64,000 nucleotides of DNA from the NCBI GenBank assembly GCA_036397035.1, contig DASWJS010000027.1:62001-126000 (forward strand), given 5' to 3'. Every line of letters begins with the position of its first letter. Position 1 is the first letter of the stretch. The DNA is from DASWJS01 sp036397035 (GTDB lineage Bacteria > Actinomycetota > AC-67). Shown here piece after piece: positions 1 through 8,423 of this stretch. The notes under the pieces were generated by a model. It ran no database searches, was not told the DNA's origin, and worked only from the letters and a program-made list of their open reading frames with translations. Both the position numbers and the translations under genes were made by a program.

Positions 1-1
1 C

Positions 2-370
2 GGCGCGCTGTTCGTCGTGACCGGCAAGCGCCATGCCGAGCACCTCGACCTCGGCGAGGACGCCGCCGGTCATCGCGAGTCGCTCGCCACGACGACGATC
101 CTGTACCACCAGCACCTGCTCTCGATCTCCTCGGCGGTGACGATCGTGGCCTACGGGCTGTGGGCGCGCGAGACGCAGATGGAGCAGGGCGGGGCGCCGT
201 GGCTGCTGCTCTCGACGCTGCCGTTTGTGATGACGTTCCTTCGCTACGTGCTGCTGGTGCTGTCGGGCAAGGGCGGCGAGCCGGAGGAGATCCTGCTGCA
301 CGACCGCGAGATCCAGATCCTCGTCGTGGCGTGGGCCGCGCTGCTCGGCATCGGGATCTATGTCGCCTGA
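2..370 (+). CDS. Decaprenyl-phosphate phosphoribosyltransferase, C-terminal part (partial)
   Basis: The gene begins before the window; about 122 C-terminal residues are visible. The text GKRHAEHLDLGEDAAGHR followed by a tyrosine and hydrophobic helices, then GEPEEILLHDREIQ, resembles the C-terminus of the UbiA-superfamily enzyme (Rv3806c in M. tuberculosis) that transfers 5-phosphoribose from PRPP to decaprenyl phosphate in the membrane. Three membrane segments can be seen. Its stop overlaps the ATG of dprE1 at 360, so it is translationally coupled to the next two steps of the same pathway, which strongly supports the call. The active-site aspartate motifs would lie upstream and cannot be checked. 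Confidence 0.85.
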   Translation, partial: GALFVVTGKRHAEHLDLGEDAAGHRESLATTTILYHQHLLSISSAVTIVAYGLWARETQMEQGGAPWLLLSTLPFVMTFLRYVLLVLSGKGGEPEEILLHDREIQILVVAWAALLGIGIYVA

Positions 371-1697
371 GCCGGCCGAGACCCTTCTGTCGGGCTGGGG
401 CGGCACGCCGCGATCGCGCGCCACCGTGCACGCGGGCGACCCGGCCGCTTTCGCCGAGCTGGCGAAGGGCGACCGCGGACTGCTCGCGCGGGGTCTGGGC
501 CGCAGCTACGGCGACGCCGCGCTGAACGCGGGCGGCGCGGTCCTGGACATGACCGCCTTCGCCGGCATCGAGTCCTTCGATACCGAGCGCGGCCTGCTGC
601 GCGCGCGTGCCGGCACGAGCATCGCCGACGTCGTCGACGCCGCGGTCCCGCAAGGCTGGTTCCCCGCCGTCGTCCCCGGCACGCGCTTCGTCACCGTCGG
701 CGGCGCGATCGCCAGCGACATCCACGGCAAGAACCACCACCGCGACGGCTCGTTCTGCTCGCACGTCGAGTCGATGACCCTCTGGACGCCGGGCGGCGGC
801 GAGCGCGACCTCGCCGAGGGCGACGCGTTCTGGGCGACGGCCGGCGGGATGGGCCTGACCGGCGTCGTCACGCACGCGACGCTGCGCCTGCACCCGATCT
901 CCTCGGCGTGGATGCGCGTCGACACCGAGCGCGCGAGCGACCTCGACGACCTGATGGCGCGGATGGTCGAACGGGACGATGAGTACCGCTACTCGGTGGC
1001 CTGGGTCGACCTGCTGGCAACGGGGGCCTCGATGGGGCGCTCGATCCTGATGCGCGGCGACCACGCCGCGGGCACCGACGTCGGAGCGCGCGATCCGTTC
1101 GCCTTCCGCACGCGCCGCCGCGTCGGCGCGCCGCCGTGGGCGCCGCCGGGCTTGCTCAACCGCTGGACCGGCCGCGCGTTCAACGAGGTGTGGTACCGCA
1201 AGGCGCCGCGCTCGCGCGTCGGCGGCATCGAATCGATCGAGGCGTTCTTCTGGCCGCTGGACTTCGTCCACGGCTGGAACCGGCTCTACGGCCGGCACGG
1301 GTTCATGCAGTACCAGTTCGTCGTCCCGCGAGGCGCGGAGGACGTGTTGCGCCGCGTGGTCGAGCGGCTGAGCGGCGCGGGTCTCCCCTCGTTCCTTGCG
1401 GTCCTGAAGCAGTTCGGCGAGCAGCCGGGCTTCCTGTCCTTCCCGCTGCCGGGATGGACGCTCGCGCTCGACATCCCGGCGGGTCCGCGCACGCCCGCCG
1501 CGATCTTCCGAGATCTCGACCGGGACGTCGCCGATGCCGGCGGGCGCATCTACTTCGCCAAGGACGCGCGGATGGATCCGGGGCTCGTACGCGCCATGTA
1601 CCCTGCGCTCGAGCGATGGCGGAACGTGCAGGCGGACCTCGACCCGGCGGGCGCGATGCGCTCGGACCTCGCCCGGCGACTCCGGCTCCTGGACTGA
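360..1697 (+). CDS. dprE1: Decaprenylphosphoryl-beta-D-ribose 2'-oxidase DprE1
   Basis: FAD-dependent oxidase that converts decaprenylphosphoryl ribose to the 2'-keto intermediate, first half of the epimerisation giving the arabinan donor DPA. At 445 residues it has normal family length. The FAD-binding PCMH-type motif ARGLGRSYGD is at residues 43-52 and IHGKNHH at 121-127; the C-terminal part carries LSFPLPGW and an AKDAR motif whose lysine (about 401) corresponds to the catalytic lysine of the family. The position matching the benzothiazinone-reactive cysteine of M. tuberculosis (Cys387) is alanine here (about residue 369, codon at 1464-1466). The ATG overlaps the upstream gene by 11 nt and dprE2 follows after one base. 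Confidence 0.95.
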   Translation: MSPEPAETLLSGWGGTPRSRATVHAGDPAAFAELAKGDRGLLARGLGRSYGDAALNAGGAVLDMTAFAGIESFDTERGLLRARAGTSIADVVDAAVPQGWFPAVVPGTRFVTVGGAIASDIHGKNHHRDGSFCSHVESMTLWTPGGGERDLAEGDAFWATAGGMGLTGVVTHATLRLHPISSAWMRVDTERASDLDDLMARMVERDDEYRYSVAWVDLLATGASMGRSILMRGDHAAGTDVGARDPFAFRTRRRVGAPPWAPPGLLNRWTGRAFNEVWYRKAPRSRVGGIESIEAFFWPLDFVHGWNRLYGRHGFMQYQFVVPRGAEDVLRRVVERLSGAGLPSFLAVLKQFGEQPGFLSFPLPGWTLALDIPAGPRTPAAIFRDLDRDVADAGGRIYFAKDARMDPGLVRAMYPALERWRNVQADLDPAGAMRSDLARRLRLLD

Positions 1698-1698
1698 G

Positions 1699-2448
1699 AT
1701 GAGCCCGCTGAACGCCGTCGGCGCGCCCGGATCGGTGCTGGTCCTCGGCGGCACCTCCGACATCGGACTCGCGTACGCCAGGCGAGCGCTCGCCGACGGC
1801 GCCGGCCGGATCGTCCTCGCCGGACGCGACCCGGCCGCGATGCGGCGGCTCGCCGAGGACCTGGGCGGCGCAGACGTGGTCGAGTTCGATCTCACCGCGA
1901 CCGCCAAGCACGAGCCCGCCCTCGACGAAGCGTGGGCGGGCGGGGACGTCGACATCGTCGTGCTCGCGGCGGGCGTGCTGCCCGACCAGGAGCTTGCGGC
2001 GAACGACCCCGGCGTCGCGGTCGCCGCGGCGGAAGTGAACTACGTCGGCGCGATGTCGATGGCCCTGCGGTGCGCCGCGCGCTTGCGGGCCCAAGGGCAC
2101 GGCGTCCTGGTCGTGCTGTCCTCGGTCGCGGCCGAGCGGGCGCGCCGCTCGAACTTCGTCTACGGCTCGACGAAAGCGGGCCTCGACGCGCTCGCGCAAG
2201 GGCTCGGAGACTCGCTCCACGGGTCCGGCGTGCGCGTCCTGGTGGTTCGGCCCGGCTTCGTCCGGACCAAGATGACGGCGGACCGCAAGGAGGCGCCCTT
2301 CGCGGCGAGCGCGGACGAGGTGGCCGATGCGATCGCGCGCGGCATCCGATCCGGCGCGCACACGATCTGGGTCCCGTCCGTCCTTCGGTGGGTGATGGTG
2401 GTCGTGCGTCACCTTCCCCGCGCGATCTTTCGCAGGATCCCGCTGTGA
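1699..2448 (+). CDS. dprE2: Decaprenylphosphoryl-2-keto-D-erythropentose reductase DprE2
   Basis: Short-chain dehydrogenase that reduces the keto product of DprE1 with NADH to decaprenylphosphoryl arabinose. The 249-residue product has the Rossmann motif GGTSDIG at 17-23 and the catalytic YxxxK at Tyr155/Lys159 within VYGSTKAGLDAL, as in the family. The ATG at 1699 lies one base after the dprE1 stop; longer in-frame extension would run deep into dprE1 and is not credible. Co-location with the transferase and DprE1 makes this a complete three-step module. The 3' end overlaps the next gene by GTGA. Confidence 0.94.
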   Translation: MSPLNAVGAPGSVLVLGGTSDIGLAYARRALADGAGRIVLAGRDPAAMRRLAEDLGGADVVEFDLTATAKHEPALDEAWAGGDVDIVVLAAGVLPDQELAANDPGVAVAAAEVNYVGAMSMALRCAARLRAQGHGVLVVLSSVAAERARRSNFVYGSTKAGLDALAQGLGDSLHGSGVRVLVVRPGFVRTKMTADRKEAPFAASADEVADAIARGIRSGAHTIWVPSVLRWVMVVVRHLPRAIFRRIPL

Positions 2449-3977
2449 GCACCGGCACGGTCGAACGCCTCCTGGTCGCCGTCCTCGGACTCGCGCTCGG
2501 CGTCACCTTGCTCGTGATCGGCCCGCCGCCGCCGAACGTGCCGCAGGAGCCCTCGTTCGGCACGCCCATCGGCCTCGCCACCTATCGCGTGTCGCGCTCG
2601 ATCGGACGACGCGAGCGGCTCGTCGTCTTCGACGCCGAAGGGCGCAGCCGCGTGTGCGCCGCCGGGCGATGGCTCACCGTCGAGCTGGCGACCCCTTCCC
2701 GCATCGTCTTCCAGGACTTCGCGGACGCGCGCGGCGACCTCTACGAGGTCGACGGCGCGTGCGCGACGGAACCGCGCCTCGTCGTGTCGCTCCCGGCGCT
2801 GACGGGCATCCGGCGACCCTACGTCGCCTGCGTCACCGAAAGCCCGGACGGGATCCTCGCCGTCACCTACGAGGACCGCGACGACGACCCGGTCGGGCTC
2901 GCGCTCGTCGACGACCGCTGGGAGCCGATCGCCACGCACGGCTCGTGCGCGTGGCTCGACGGCTCGCACCTGCTCGTCCACCCGGACGACCCGTATGGGC
3001 GCGCCAACAGCGGTCCCTACGCGGTGAACGCCTGGACCGGGGAGATCGCGTTCCTGCCGGACCCGGTCCTCTTGGCGGGCCTGGCGTCTCCCGACGGGCG
3101 ACGGATCTACGCGAGCCGTCCCCAGCGCATCATCGACCTTCAGACCGGCGAGACCCTGCCGATCGACGAGACGCTGTGGGCGTTCAAGCCCGAGTGGTCC
3201 CCCGACGGGACGCGGCTCCTGTCGGACGGCGAGGGCGACGGCCCGACGCACGTCGTCGACGTGCGCGACGGCGTGATCTACCAAGCCCCCTCGAGCTTCT
3301 GGCGGAGCGTTCGCATCCTGACCAGGAGCACAATCGCGATCGGGTCGGCGCGCGGGTTGCGACTGCTCGACTTCGAGACCGGGCGATCCCGTGCGGCCGT
3401 GCTGCCCGACGCCCACCTGGATCGGTTCCATTCGCCCACGGCGTACGCGCTGGTCGCACCCGGGGTGCCCTCGATCGCCCTCGTGCCGGCTCGGGATCTC
3501 CCGGCCCGCCGCGTCGGCGTCGCCGGCGTGCGCGCGCCGATCCCGCCGGGCTGGCGCGTCCAGGACTGCCGCTCGACCTCGGACCCCGCGCTTCGCCTCA
3601 TCGTGGGACCGGGCTGCGAGCTGAACGGCTACACGTTCGACCGGATGCTCGTGCCGCCGATCGAGGTCTTCACCGAGGGAGAGCCGTACGTCGCCTTCGG
3701 CGTGACCGCCGATCCCGTCGACACCGTCGTCGCGCAGCTCTCGATCGGCGCCGACTCAGAATGCTCCGGCGACGTCGACTGCTACGTGGTAGAGGTGCGC
3801 CGCCACCGCATCGCGCGAAGACCCTTCACGGTCGTGCGAAGGATTTTCTACGAGTGGCTTGACACGATTTGCCTCACGAGAAGCGGGAACCGAACGGTGA
3901 TGATCGCGGGTGGATGCACCTCCGACTTCAACCCGACCCTTCGCTTCATCTTCGACCGACTGCGGATCCCGGCCTGA
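2445..3977 (+). CDS. Membrane-anchored beta-propeller-like protein of unknown function
   Basis: 510 residues from a GTG start that overlaps the dprE2 stop (GTGA). A short basic N-terminus is followed by a single hydrophobic helix (LLVAVLGLALGVTLLVIG), so the bulk is outside the membrane. The middle has repeated propeller-like texts such as SPDGRRIYASRPQR and SPDGTRLLSD, and the distal part has paired cysteines that could form disulfides. I recognise no catalytic motif or named family. Coupling to the DprE1/E2 genes suggests a role in envelope polysaccharide assembly, but that is inference from position only. Confidence 0.7.
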   Translation: MSTGTVERLLVAVLGLALGVTLLVIGPPPPNVPQEPSFGTPIGLATYRVSRSIGRRERLVVFDAEGRSRVCAAGRWLTVELATPSRIVFQDFADARGDLYEVDGACATEPRLVVSLPALTGIRRPYVACVTESPDGILAVTYEDRDDDPVGLALVDDRWEPIATHGSCAWLDGSHLLVHPDDPYGRANSGPYAVNAWTGEIAFLPDPVLLAGLASPDGRRIYASRPQRIIDLQTGETLPIDETLWAFKPEWSPDGTRLLSDGEGDGPTHVVDVRDGVIYQAPSSFWRSVRILTRSTIAIGSARGLRLLDFETGRSRAAVLPDAHLDRFHSPTAYALVAPGVPSIALVPARDLPARRVGVAGVRAPIPPGWRVQDCRSTSDPALRLIVGPGCELNGYTFDRMLVPPIEVFTEGEPYVAFGVTADPVDTVVAQLSIGADSECSGDVDCYVVEVRRHRIARRPFTVVRRIFYEWLDTICLTRSGNRTVMIAGGCTSDFNPTLRFIFDRLRIPA

Positions 3978-3978
3978 C

Positions 3979-4371
3979 TCACAGGGCGTCGAAGTCGAGC
4001 ACGCGGACGCCTCCCGCCGCCCGCGCGAGCCGTTCGAGGTCCGAGCGATCGGTGGTGACGACATCGTCGCCCGACCCCAGAGCGGCGACGACGACGGAGG
4101 CGTCCACGACGTCGGACGTTCCCGCGCGCGCGCAAAGCAGTCCAGCCGCCTTTGCCAACGGCTCGTCGAGGTCGACGATGGACACCTCGCGCAGAAACCG
4201 AACCAGGCGCACGTTCGAAGGTCCTCGCCATGCTTGGGCGAGCACGGCGGCCGGAACCTTCATCGGGAGCTGCCGGCGAAGAGCGAACTTCCGCAGATTC
4301 GCCGCGCGCCCATCGCTGCGATCGACGGCGATCAGGACGCCGGCGTCGAGTGTCAGCCCTCCTCGTACCAC
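3979..4371 (-). CDS. PIN-domain ribonuclease toxin (VapC-like)
   Basis: 130 residues with the PIN-fold pattern: LTLDAGVLIAVDR at the N-terminus with the first acidic residue (Asp9), the PAAVLAQAWRG segment typical of one VapC subgroup, then SDVVDASVVVAA and DVVTTDRSDLERL carrying the later acidic residues. Such proteins are Mg-dependent RNases. The start overlaps the 3' end of the antitoxin gene by 19 nt, the usual antitoxin-first order. It ends one base from the stop of the convergent propeller-like gene. Confidence 0.85.
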   Translation of the reverse strand: MVRGGLTLDAGVLIAVDRSDGRAANLRKFALRRQLPMKVPAAVLAQAWRGPSNVRLVRFLREVSIVDLDEPLAKAAGLLCARAGTSDVVDASVVVAALGSGDDVVTTDRSDLERLARAAGGVRVLDFDAL

Positions 4372-4580
4372 CGGCGCACCCGCTCCAGATCCTCTTCGGT
4401 GATCTCACCGTGTTCGGCCTCGTAGTCCTCGATCGCTTCACGCTGGGCGGCGAAGCGAGCCTCCTGCTCGACCGCGCGCGCAACCCACGCCGATGCCGTC
4501 ATGCCGGCGCGCTTCGCCTCGCGCCGGATCGTGCGCGCGAGCGATTTCGGAAATGAAAGCGACATCTTCTCGACGGCCAT
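4353..4580 (-). CDS. VapB-like antitoxin, ribbon-helix-helix type
   Basis: 75 residues. The N-terminal half (MSLSFPKSLARTIRREAKR, then AGMTASAWVARAVEQEA) has the strand plus two helices of a ribbon-helix-helix DNA-binding domain; the acidic C-terminal part (YEAEHGEITEEDLERV) is the likely toxin-binding tail. It precedes and overlaps the PIN toxin. A TAGTAT element six bases before the ATG predicts a leaderless mRNA, and a perfect 12-bp palindrome overlaps that element, as expected for autoregulation. Confidence 0.82.
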   Translation of the reverse strand: MAVEKMSLSFPKSLARTIRREAKRAGMTASAWVARAVEQEARFAAQREAIEDYEAEHGEITEEDLERVRRWYEEG

Positions 4581-4586
4581 GATCCC

Positions 4587-4601
4587 ATACTACCGCGGTA
4601 G
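4587..4601 (-). promoter_or_regulatory. vapBC promoter -10 and palindromic operator
   Basis: On the minus strand TAGTAT (4592-4587) ends six bases before the antitoxin ATG. The perfect palindrome CTACCGCGGTAG at 4590-4601 overlaps the -10 element, fitting repression by the VapB dimer. Seen directly; the function is inferred. Confidence 0.55.
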
Positions 4602-4670
4602 GAACGGCGCTCGACGACCGGATCGAGCACTTCGGGTCCCGCAATCTCGCTCGACCCGACGTCGAGGCCT

Positions 4671-6239
4671 TCAGGGGATCTGCCAGGGCAGGGGGCCCAG
4701 CACCGACTCGGCCGCGCGGAGCAGCTCGCCGCTCGTGACCAAAGCCCCGACGGCCTCGATGTCGGGCGAGAGCGGCCGGTCGGCCCCGAGGAAGGCCACT
4801 CGCGCGCGGATCGCCTCGCACACCGCTCGCGCGGCCGGGCTCGGCGACAGCTCCGACGCGTCCCCGTGACCCAGGCGCCGGCGCAGGTCGAGCGCCTGCG
4901 CGGCGCACAGCGCCTCGATCGCGATCACCTGCGCCGCATGCTCCAGCGAGATGCGCAGCTTCGTCCCCGCATCCCATCCCATCGAGACGTGGTCCTCGGT
5001 CGTGCCGCTCGTCGGGATCGAGTCGACACTCGCCGGCACCGCCCGACGCTTGCACTCGCTCACCAGCGACGCCTGCGTGTACTGGGCGAGCATGAAGCCC
5101 GAGTTCACGCCCGGGTCCTCGACGAGGAATGCCGGCAGCCCGTGGGAGTGCGCGGGGTCGAGCATGCGGTCGGTCCGCCGCTCGCTGATCGAGGCAAGCT
5201 CGCTCGCCGCGATCGCCAGGAAGTCCAGCGCGAAGGCGAGCGGCTCGCCGTGGAAGTTGCCGGCCGACTCGATGCGCCCCGACTCGTGCAGCACGACCGG
5301 GTTGTCGACCTCGCTCGCAAGCTCGGCCTCGGCCACGCGCATCGCGTGCAACGCGGTCGAGCGGCACGCGCCGTGCACCTGCGGCGCGCAGCGCAGCGAG
5401 TAGGCGTCCTGGACCGCGTGCGGCTCGGTCCGGTGCGAGGCGATGATCGGCGAGCCCTGGCACACGTCGCGGATGAGCCGTGCGCTGCGGATCTGACCCG
5501 GCTGCTGGCGCAGCATGTGCAAGTCCTCGGCGAAGGGCCGATCGGTGGCGAGCAGCGCCTGCACGCTCAGCGCGCACACGACGTCGGCGGTGCTCAGCAG
5601 CGAGGCGAGGTCGCGCAGGGTCAGGCACAGCATGCCGAGCATCCCGTCGGTCCCGTTCACCAGAGCAAGGCCCTCCTTCGCCGCGAGCCGCAGCGGCGCG
5701 AGACCCGCGCGCGCGAGCGCGTCGCGCGCAAGCAGCCGCTCGCCCGCGACGAGCACCTCGCCCTCGCCGGTCAGCGCGAGCGCGCAGTGCGCCAGCGGCG
5801 CCAGATCGCCCGATGCCCCAACCGAGCCGTGCGCCGGCACGACCGGGGTGATGCTCGCGTTCAGCAGCCCGGCGATCGCGCCGACGACCACGGGTCGCAC
5901 GCCCGCGTGCCCCGCGGCGAGGGTCCGCGCGCGCAAGAGCATCATCGCCCGCACCACGTCCTCGGGCATCGGCTCGCCGGCTCCGGCCGCGTGCGAGCGC
6001 ACGATCGCGTGCTGCAGCTCCTCGACGCGGTCCGGGGCGATGTGCACGTTCGCGAGCGCGCCGAACCCGGTCGTGACGCCGTAGACGGGCTCCTCCCGCG
6101 CGATCACGTCTTCGACGAGGCGGCGGCCGGGCTCCATCCGCGCGGCGACGTGCTCGGACACCGCAACCTCGAGGCGATCGCGCGCGACGCCGACGACCTG
6201 GTCGATGCCGAGCGGCTCGCCCGAGATCGTGACCGTCAT
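4671..6239 (-). CDS. hutH: Histidine ammonia-lyase
   Basis: 522 residues, normal for the family. It removes ammonia from L-histidine to give urocanate, the first step of histidine degradation. The Ala-Ser-Gly triad that cyclises into the MIO electrophile is at 142-144 in GSVGASGDLAPLAH, and YGVTTGFG with the catalytic tyrosine is at 53-60. Later family texts such as RTEPHAVQDAYSLRC and EVDNPVV are present. The ATG at 6239 overlaps the hutG stop (ATGA), so the two are co-translated. hutU and hutI are not in this window. Confidence 0.95.
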   Translation of the reverse strand: MTVTISGEPLGIDQVVGVARDRLEVAVSEHVAARMEPGRRLVEDVIAREEPVYGVTTGFGALANVHIAPDRVEELQHAIVRSHAAGAGEPMPEDVVRAMMLLRARTLAAGHAGVRPVVVGAIAGLLNASITPVVPAHGSVGASGDLAPLAHCALALTGEGEVLVAGERLLARDALARAGLAPLRLAAKEGLALVNGTDGMLGMLCLTLRDLASLLSTADVVCALSVQALLATDRPFAEDLHMLRQQPGQIRSARLIRDVCQGSPIIASHRTEPHAVQDAYSLRCAPQVHGACRSTALHAMRVAEAELASEVDNPVVLHESGRIESAGNFHGEPLAFALDFLAIAASELASISERRTDRMLDPAHSHGLPAFLVEDPGVNSGFMLAQYTQASLVSECKRRAVPASVDSIPTSGTTEDHVSMGWDAGTKLRISLEHAAQVIAIEALCAAQALDLRRRLGHGDASELSPSPAARAVCEAIRARVAFLGADRPLSPDIEAVGALVTSGELLRAAESVLGPLPWQIP

Positions 6240-7165
6240 CGGGACGCGACCCCCGCGAGGAACGCGAGCAGGATGCTGCACGCGGCGCGAACGGTGACCG
6301 CTCCGACGTCCGCGGCCGGATCGACCTCCGCGATGTCGATGCCGACGATGCGCGGGTTCTTGCCCAGCGTGAACGCCGCCCGCTCGAGGTTCGCCGGCAG
6401 CAGCCCGCCGGGAAGCGCCGCCGCCGCTCCCGGCGCGAACGCGCGGTCGAGCACGTCCAGGTCGAAGTCCACCCAGATGCGCTCGGCATGACCGAGGAAA
6501 CGAAGCGCGCCTTCCAGCGCCCGGTCGATCCCGCCGCCGTGCACCTGGTCGGCGGTGACCCAGTGGATCCTGTGGTCCATCGCCCAGCGCGCGTGCGGCT
6601 CGGCGTTGGCGAAGCCGTGGATGCCGATCTGCGCTACCGCGGTGAGACCGCCTTCGACGAGCTGGCGGACGGGCGAGCCGTTGGTCGCTCCCCGCGCGGG
6701 GTCCCGGCAGTCGTGGTGCGCGTCGAAGGTCAGCAACGCGCCGGCTTGCGCGCCGCGCGTCGCGCCGACGGTCACGGAGTTGTCTCCGCCGATCAGGACG
6801 AGCGGCACGTCCGACTGCGCGAGCAGCGCTCGCACGACGTTCTCGACGCGCAACTGCATTTCCTCCACGCCGTCCGCGGCTTCCACGTCGCCCGCGTCGC
6901 GAACCCCGAGCGGCTCCAGACTGAGCCCGTGATCGCTCGACCAGACGGTATAGCGCGCCAGCTCGACGCGAACGGCCGCCGGCGCCAGGTCGCACTGCGC
7001 GCGCGAGATGGAGCCGCCCGCGAACGGGACGCCGAGCACGAACGCGCCGGGCACGTCGGGCGAGCGGGCGAGCCATTCCGCCGCGCGCACGACGTCGGGG
7101 TCGTGCGCGGTGAGCGCCGCCACCGGGGGCGCCGGCCGCAGGAAGTCGATCGAAGCCAGGTCCAT
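6236..7165 (-). CDS. hutG: Formimidoylglutamase / ureohydrolase-family enzyme
   Basis: 309 residues of the arginase/agmatinase fold, a binuclear manganese hydrolase. Metal-site motifs are GGDNS (126-130), DAHHD (148-152) and DFDLD (233-237) followed by APG. The usual histidine of GGDHS is asparagine. Location directly upstream of and overlapping hutH indicates action on N-formimidoyl-glutamate (hydrolysis to glutamate and formamide), but agmatinase-type specificity cannot be excluded from sequence. The gene probably has a leaderless promoter: GATAAT lies eight bases before the ATG. Confidence 0.8.
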   Translation of the reverse strand: MDLASIDFLRPAPPVAALTAHDPDVVRAAEWLARSPDVPGAFVLGVPFAGGSISRAQCDLAPAAVRVELARYTVWSSDHGLSLEPLGVRDAGDVEAADGVEEMQLRVENVVRALLAQSDVPLVLIGGDNSVTVGATRGAQAGALLTFDAHHDCRDPARGATNGSPVRQLVEGGLTAVAQIGIHGFANAEPHARWAMDHRIHWVTADQVHGGGIDRALEGALRFLGHAERIWVDFDLDVLDRAFAPGAAAALPGGLLPANLERAAFTLGKNPRIVGIDIAEVDPAADVGAVTVRAACSILLAFLAGVASR

Positions 7166-7173
7166 GGGTCGGG

Positions 7174-7179
7174 ATTATC
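7174..7179 (-). promoter_or_regulatory. hutGH promoter -10 (leaderless)
   Basis: GATAAT on the minus strand is eight bases upstream of the hutG ATG at 7165, placing the predicted start of transcription at or next to the start codon. No ribosome binding site is visible in that interval. Confidence 0.5.
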
Positions 7180-7265
7180 CCCCATCTCCGCGCTCGGGCG
7201 GCAGGCGCGCGAAGGTCGGTCGCACCCCGTGCCTTCGCAACCTAGAATCACCGTGAGGTCTCGCG

Positions 7266-8402
7266 ATGGCTGAGTTCACCCCCGTAACGATCCTGGACCG
7301 CGCCCCCGCTCCTCGCGCCAGCGAGCGGGGCACGATCTGCGTCGACCTGCCGCCGGCCGCGGACCCGGACCTGGTCGCGCGCGCCGCGGCCGCCAAGCAG
7401 GCGCTGGAGGACCGGCTCGTCGTCCTCGGCCACCACTACCAGAAGCAAGAAGTCATCCAGTTCGCCGACGCGCGCGGCGACTCCTACAAGCTGGCGCGCT
7501 TCGCGGCGGAAACCGGCGCGCCGTACGTCGTCTTCCTGGGCGTGCACTTCATGGCCGAGAGCGCCGACATCCTCACCGCCGACGACGTGCAGGTGATCCT
7601 TCCCGACATGGCCGCGGGCTGCTCGATGGCGGACATGGCCGACATCGGACAGGTGCAGGAGTGCTGGGACGCGCTGCAGGCCGTCGTCCCGGGGCGCACG
7701 GTGCCGGTCACGTACATGAACTCCAGCGCCGCCATCAAGTCCCTCACCGGCCACGAGGGCGGCACGATCTGCACCTCTTCCAACGCCGGGCCCGCGATGC
7801 GATGGGCGTTCGACCGGCGCGACAAGGTCCTGTTCCTGCCCGACCAGCACCTCGGACGGAACACGGCGTTGCGGATGGGCCTGCGCGACGACGACCTCGC
7901 GATCTGGGACCCGCACAAGGACCTCGGCGGGCTCACCGAGGAGCGCATCGGCGCCGCGAAGGTGCTGCTGTGGAAGGGGCACTGCTCGGTTCACCAGCGT
8001 TTCCGGCCGGAGATGGTCGACGCCGTTCGAGATCGCGTGCCCGGGGTGCGCGTGATCGTGCACCCGGAATGCCGGCACGAGGTCATCGCGAAGGCGGACG
8101 AGGTCGGCTCGACCGAAGGCATCATCCGCGCGATCGAGGCCTCGCCGCCGGGGTCCGCGTGGGCCGTCGGCACGGAGCTGAACCTGGTGACGCGGCTCGG
8201 CATCGAGAACCCGGACAAGACCGTGGTCTTCCTGGACCGAACGGTCTGCTTCTGCGCGACGATGAACCGCATCGACTTGCCGCACCTCGTCTGGACGATG
8301 GAGAACTTGATCGCCGGGACGGTCGTGAACCGGATCTCGGTCGACGCAGAGACCGCGCGGTGGGCCCGGGTGGCGCTCGAGCGGATGCTCGACATCAACT
8401 AG
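7266..8402 (+). CDS. nadA: Quinolinate synthase NadA
   Basis: 378 residues. This [4Fe-4S] enzyme condenses iminoaspartate with dihydroxyacetone phosphate to quinolinate for NAD synthesis. The three cluster cysteines are at 119 (GCSMAD), 269 (HPECRHEV) and 330 (CFCATMN); GHHYQKQEV, VHFMAESADIL and GTELNLVTRL are family blocks. It depends on Fe-S assembly, which the suf operon in this window supplies. nadB and nadC are not adjacent. A TAGAAT element at 7243-7248 gives a short leader, and GTGAGG before the ATG can act as ribosome binding site. Confidence 0.95.
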   Translation: MAEFTPVTILDRAPAPRASERGTICVDLPPAADPDLVARAAAAKQALEDRLVVLGHHYQKQEVIQFADARGDSYKLARFAAETGAPYVVFLGVHFMAESADILTADDVQVILPDMAAGCSMADMADIGQVQECWDALQAVVPGRTVPVTYMNSSAAIKSLTGHEGGTICTSSNAGPAMRWAFDRRDKVLFLPDQHLGRNTALRMGLRDDDLAIWDPHKDLGGLTEERIGAAKVLLWKGHCSVHQRFRPEMVDAVRDRVPGVRVIVHPECRHEVIAKADEVGSTEGIIRAIEASPPGSAWAVGTELNLVTRLGIENPDKTVVFLDRTVCFCATMNRIDLPHLVWTMENLIAGTVVNRISVDAETARWARVALERMLDIN

Positions 8403-8423
8403 AGCCGCCCTGCGGCTCGGCAA

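Noticed and set aside
4438..6489. Long open frame of 683 codons on the minus strand
   Set aside because: It overlaps hutH, which has full family motifs; the product is Arg/Ala-rich and typical of high-G+C shadow frames.
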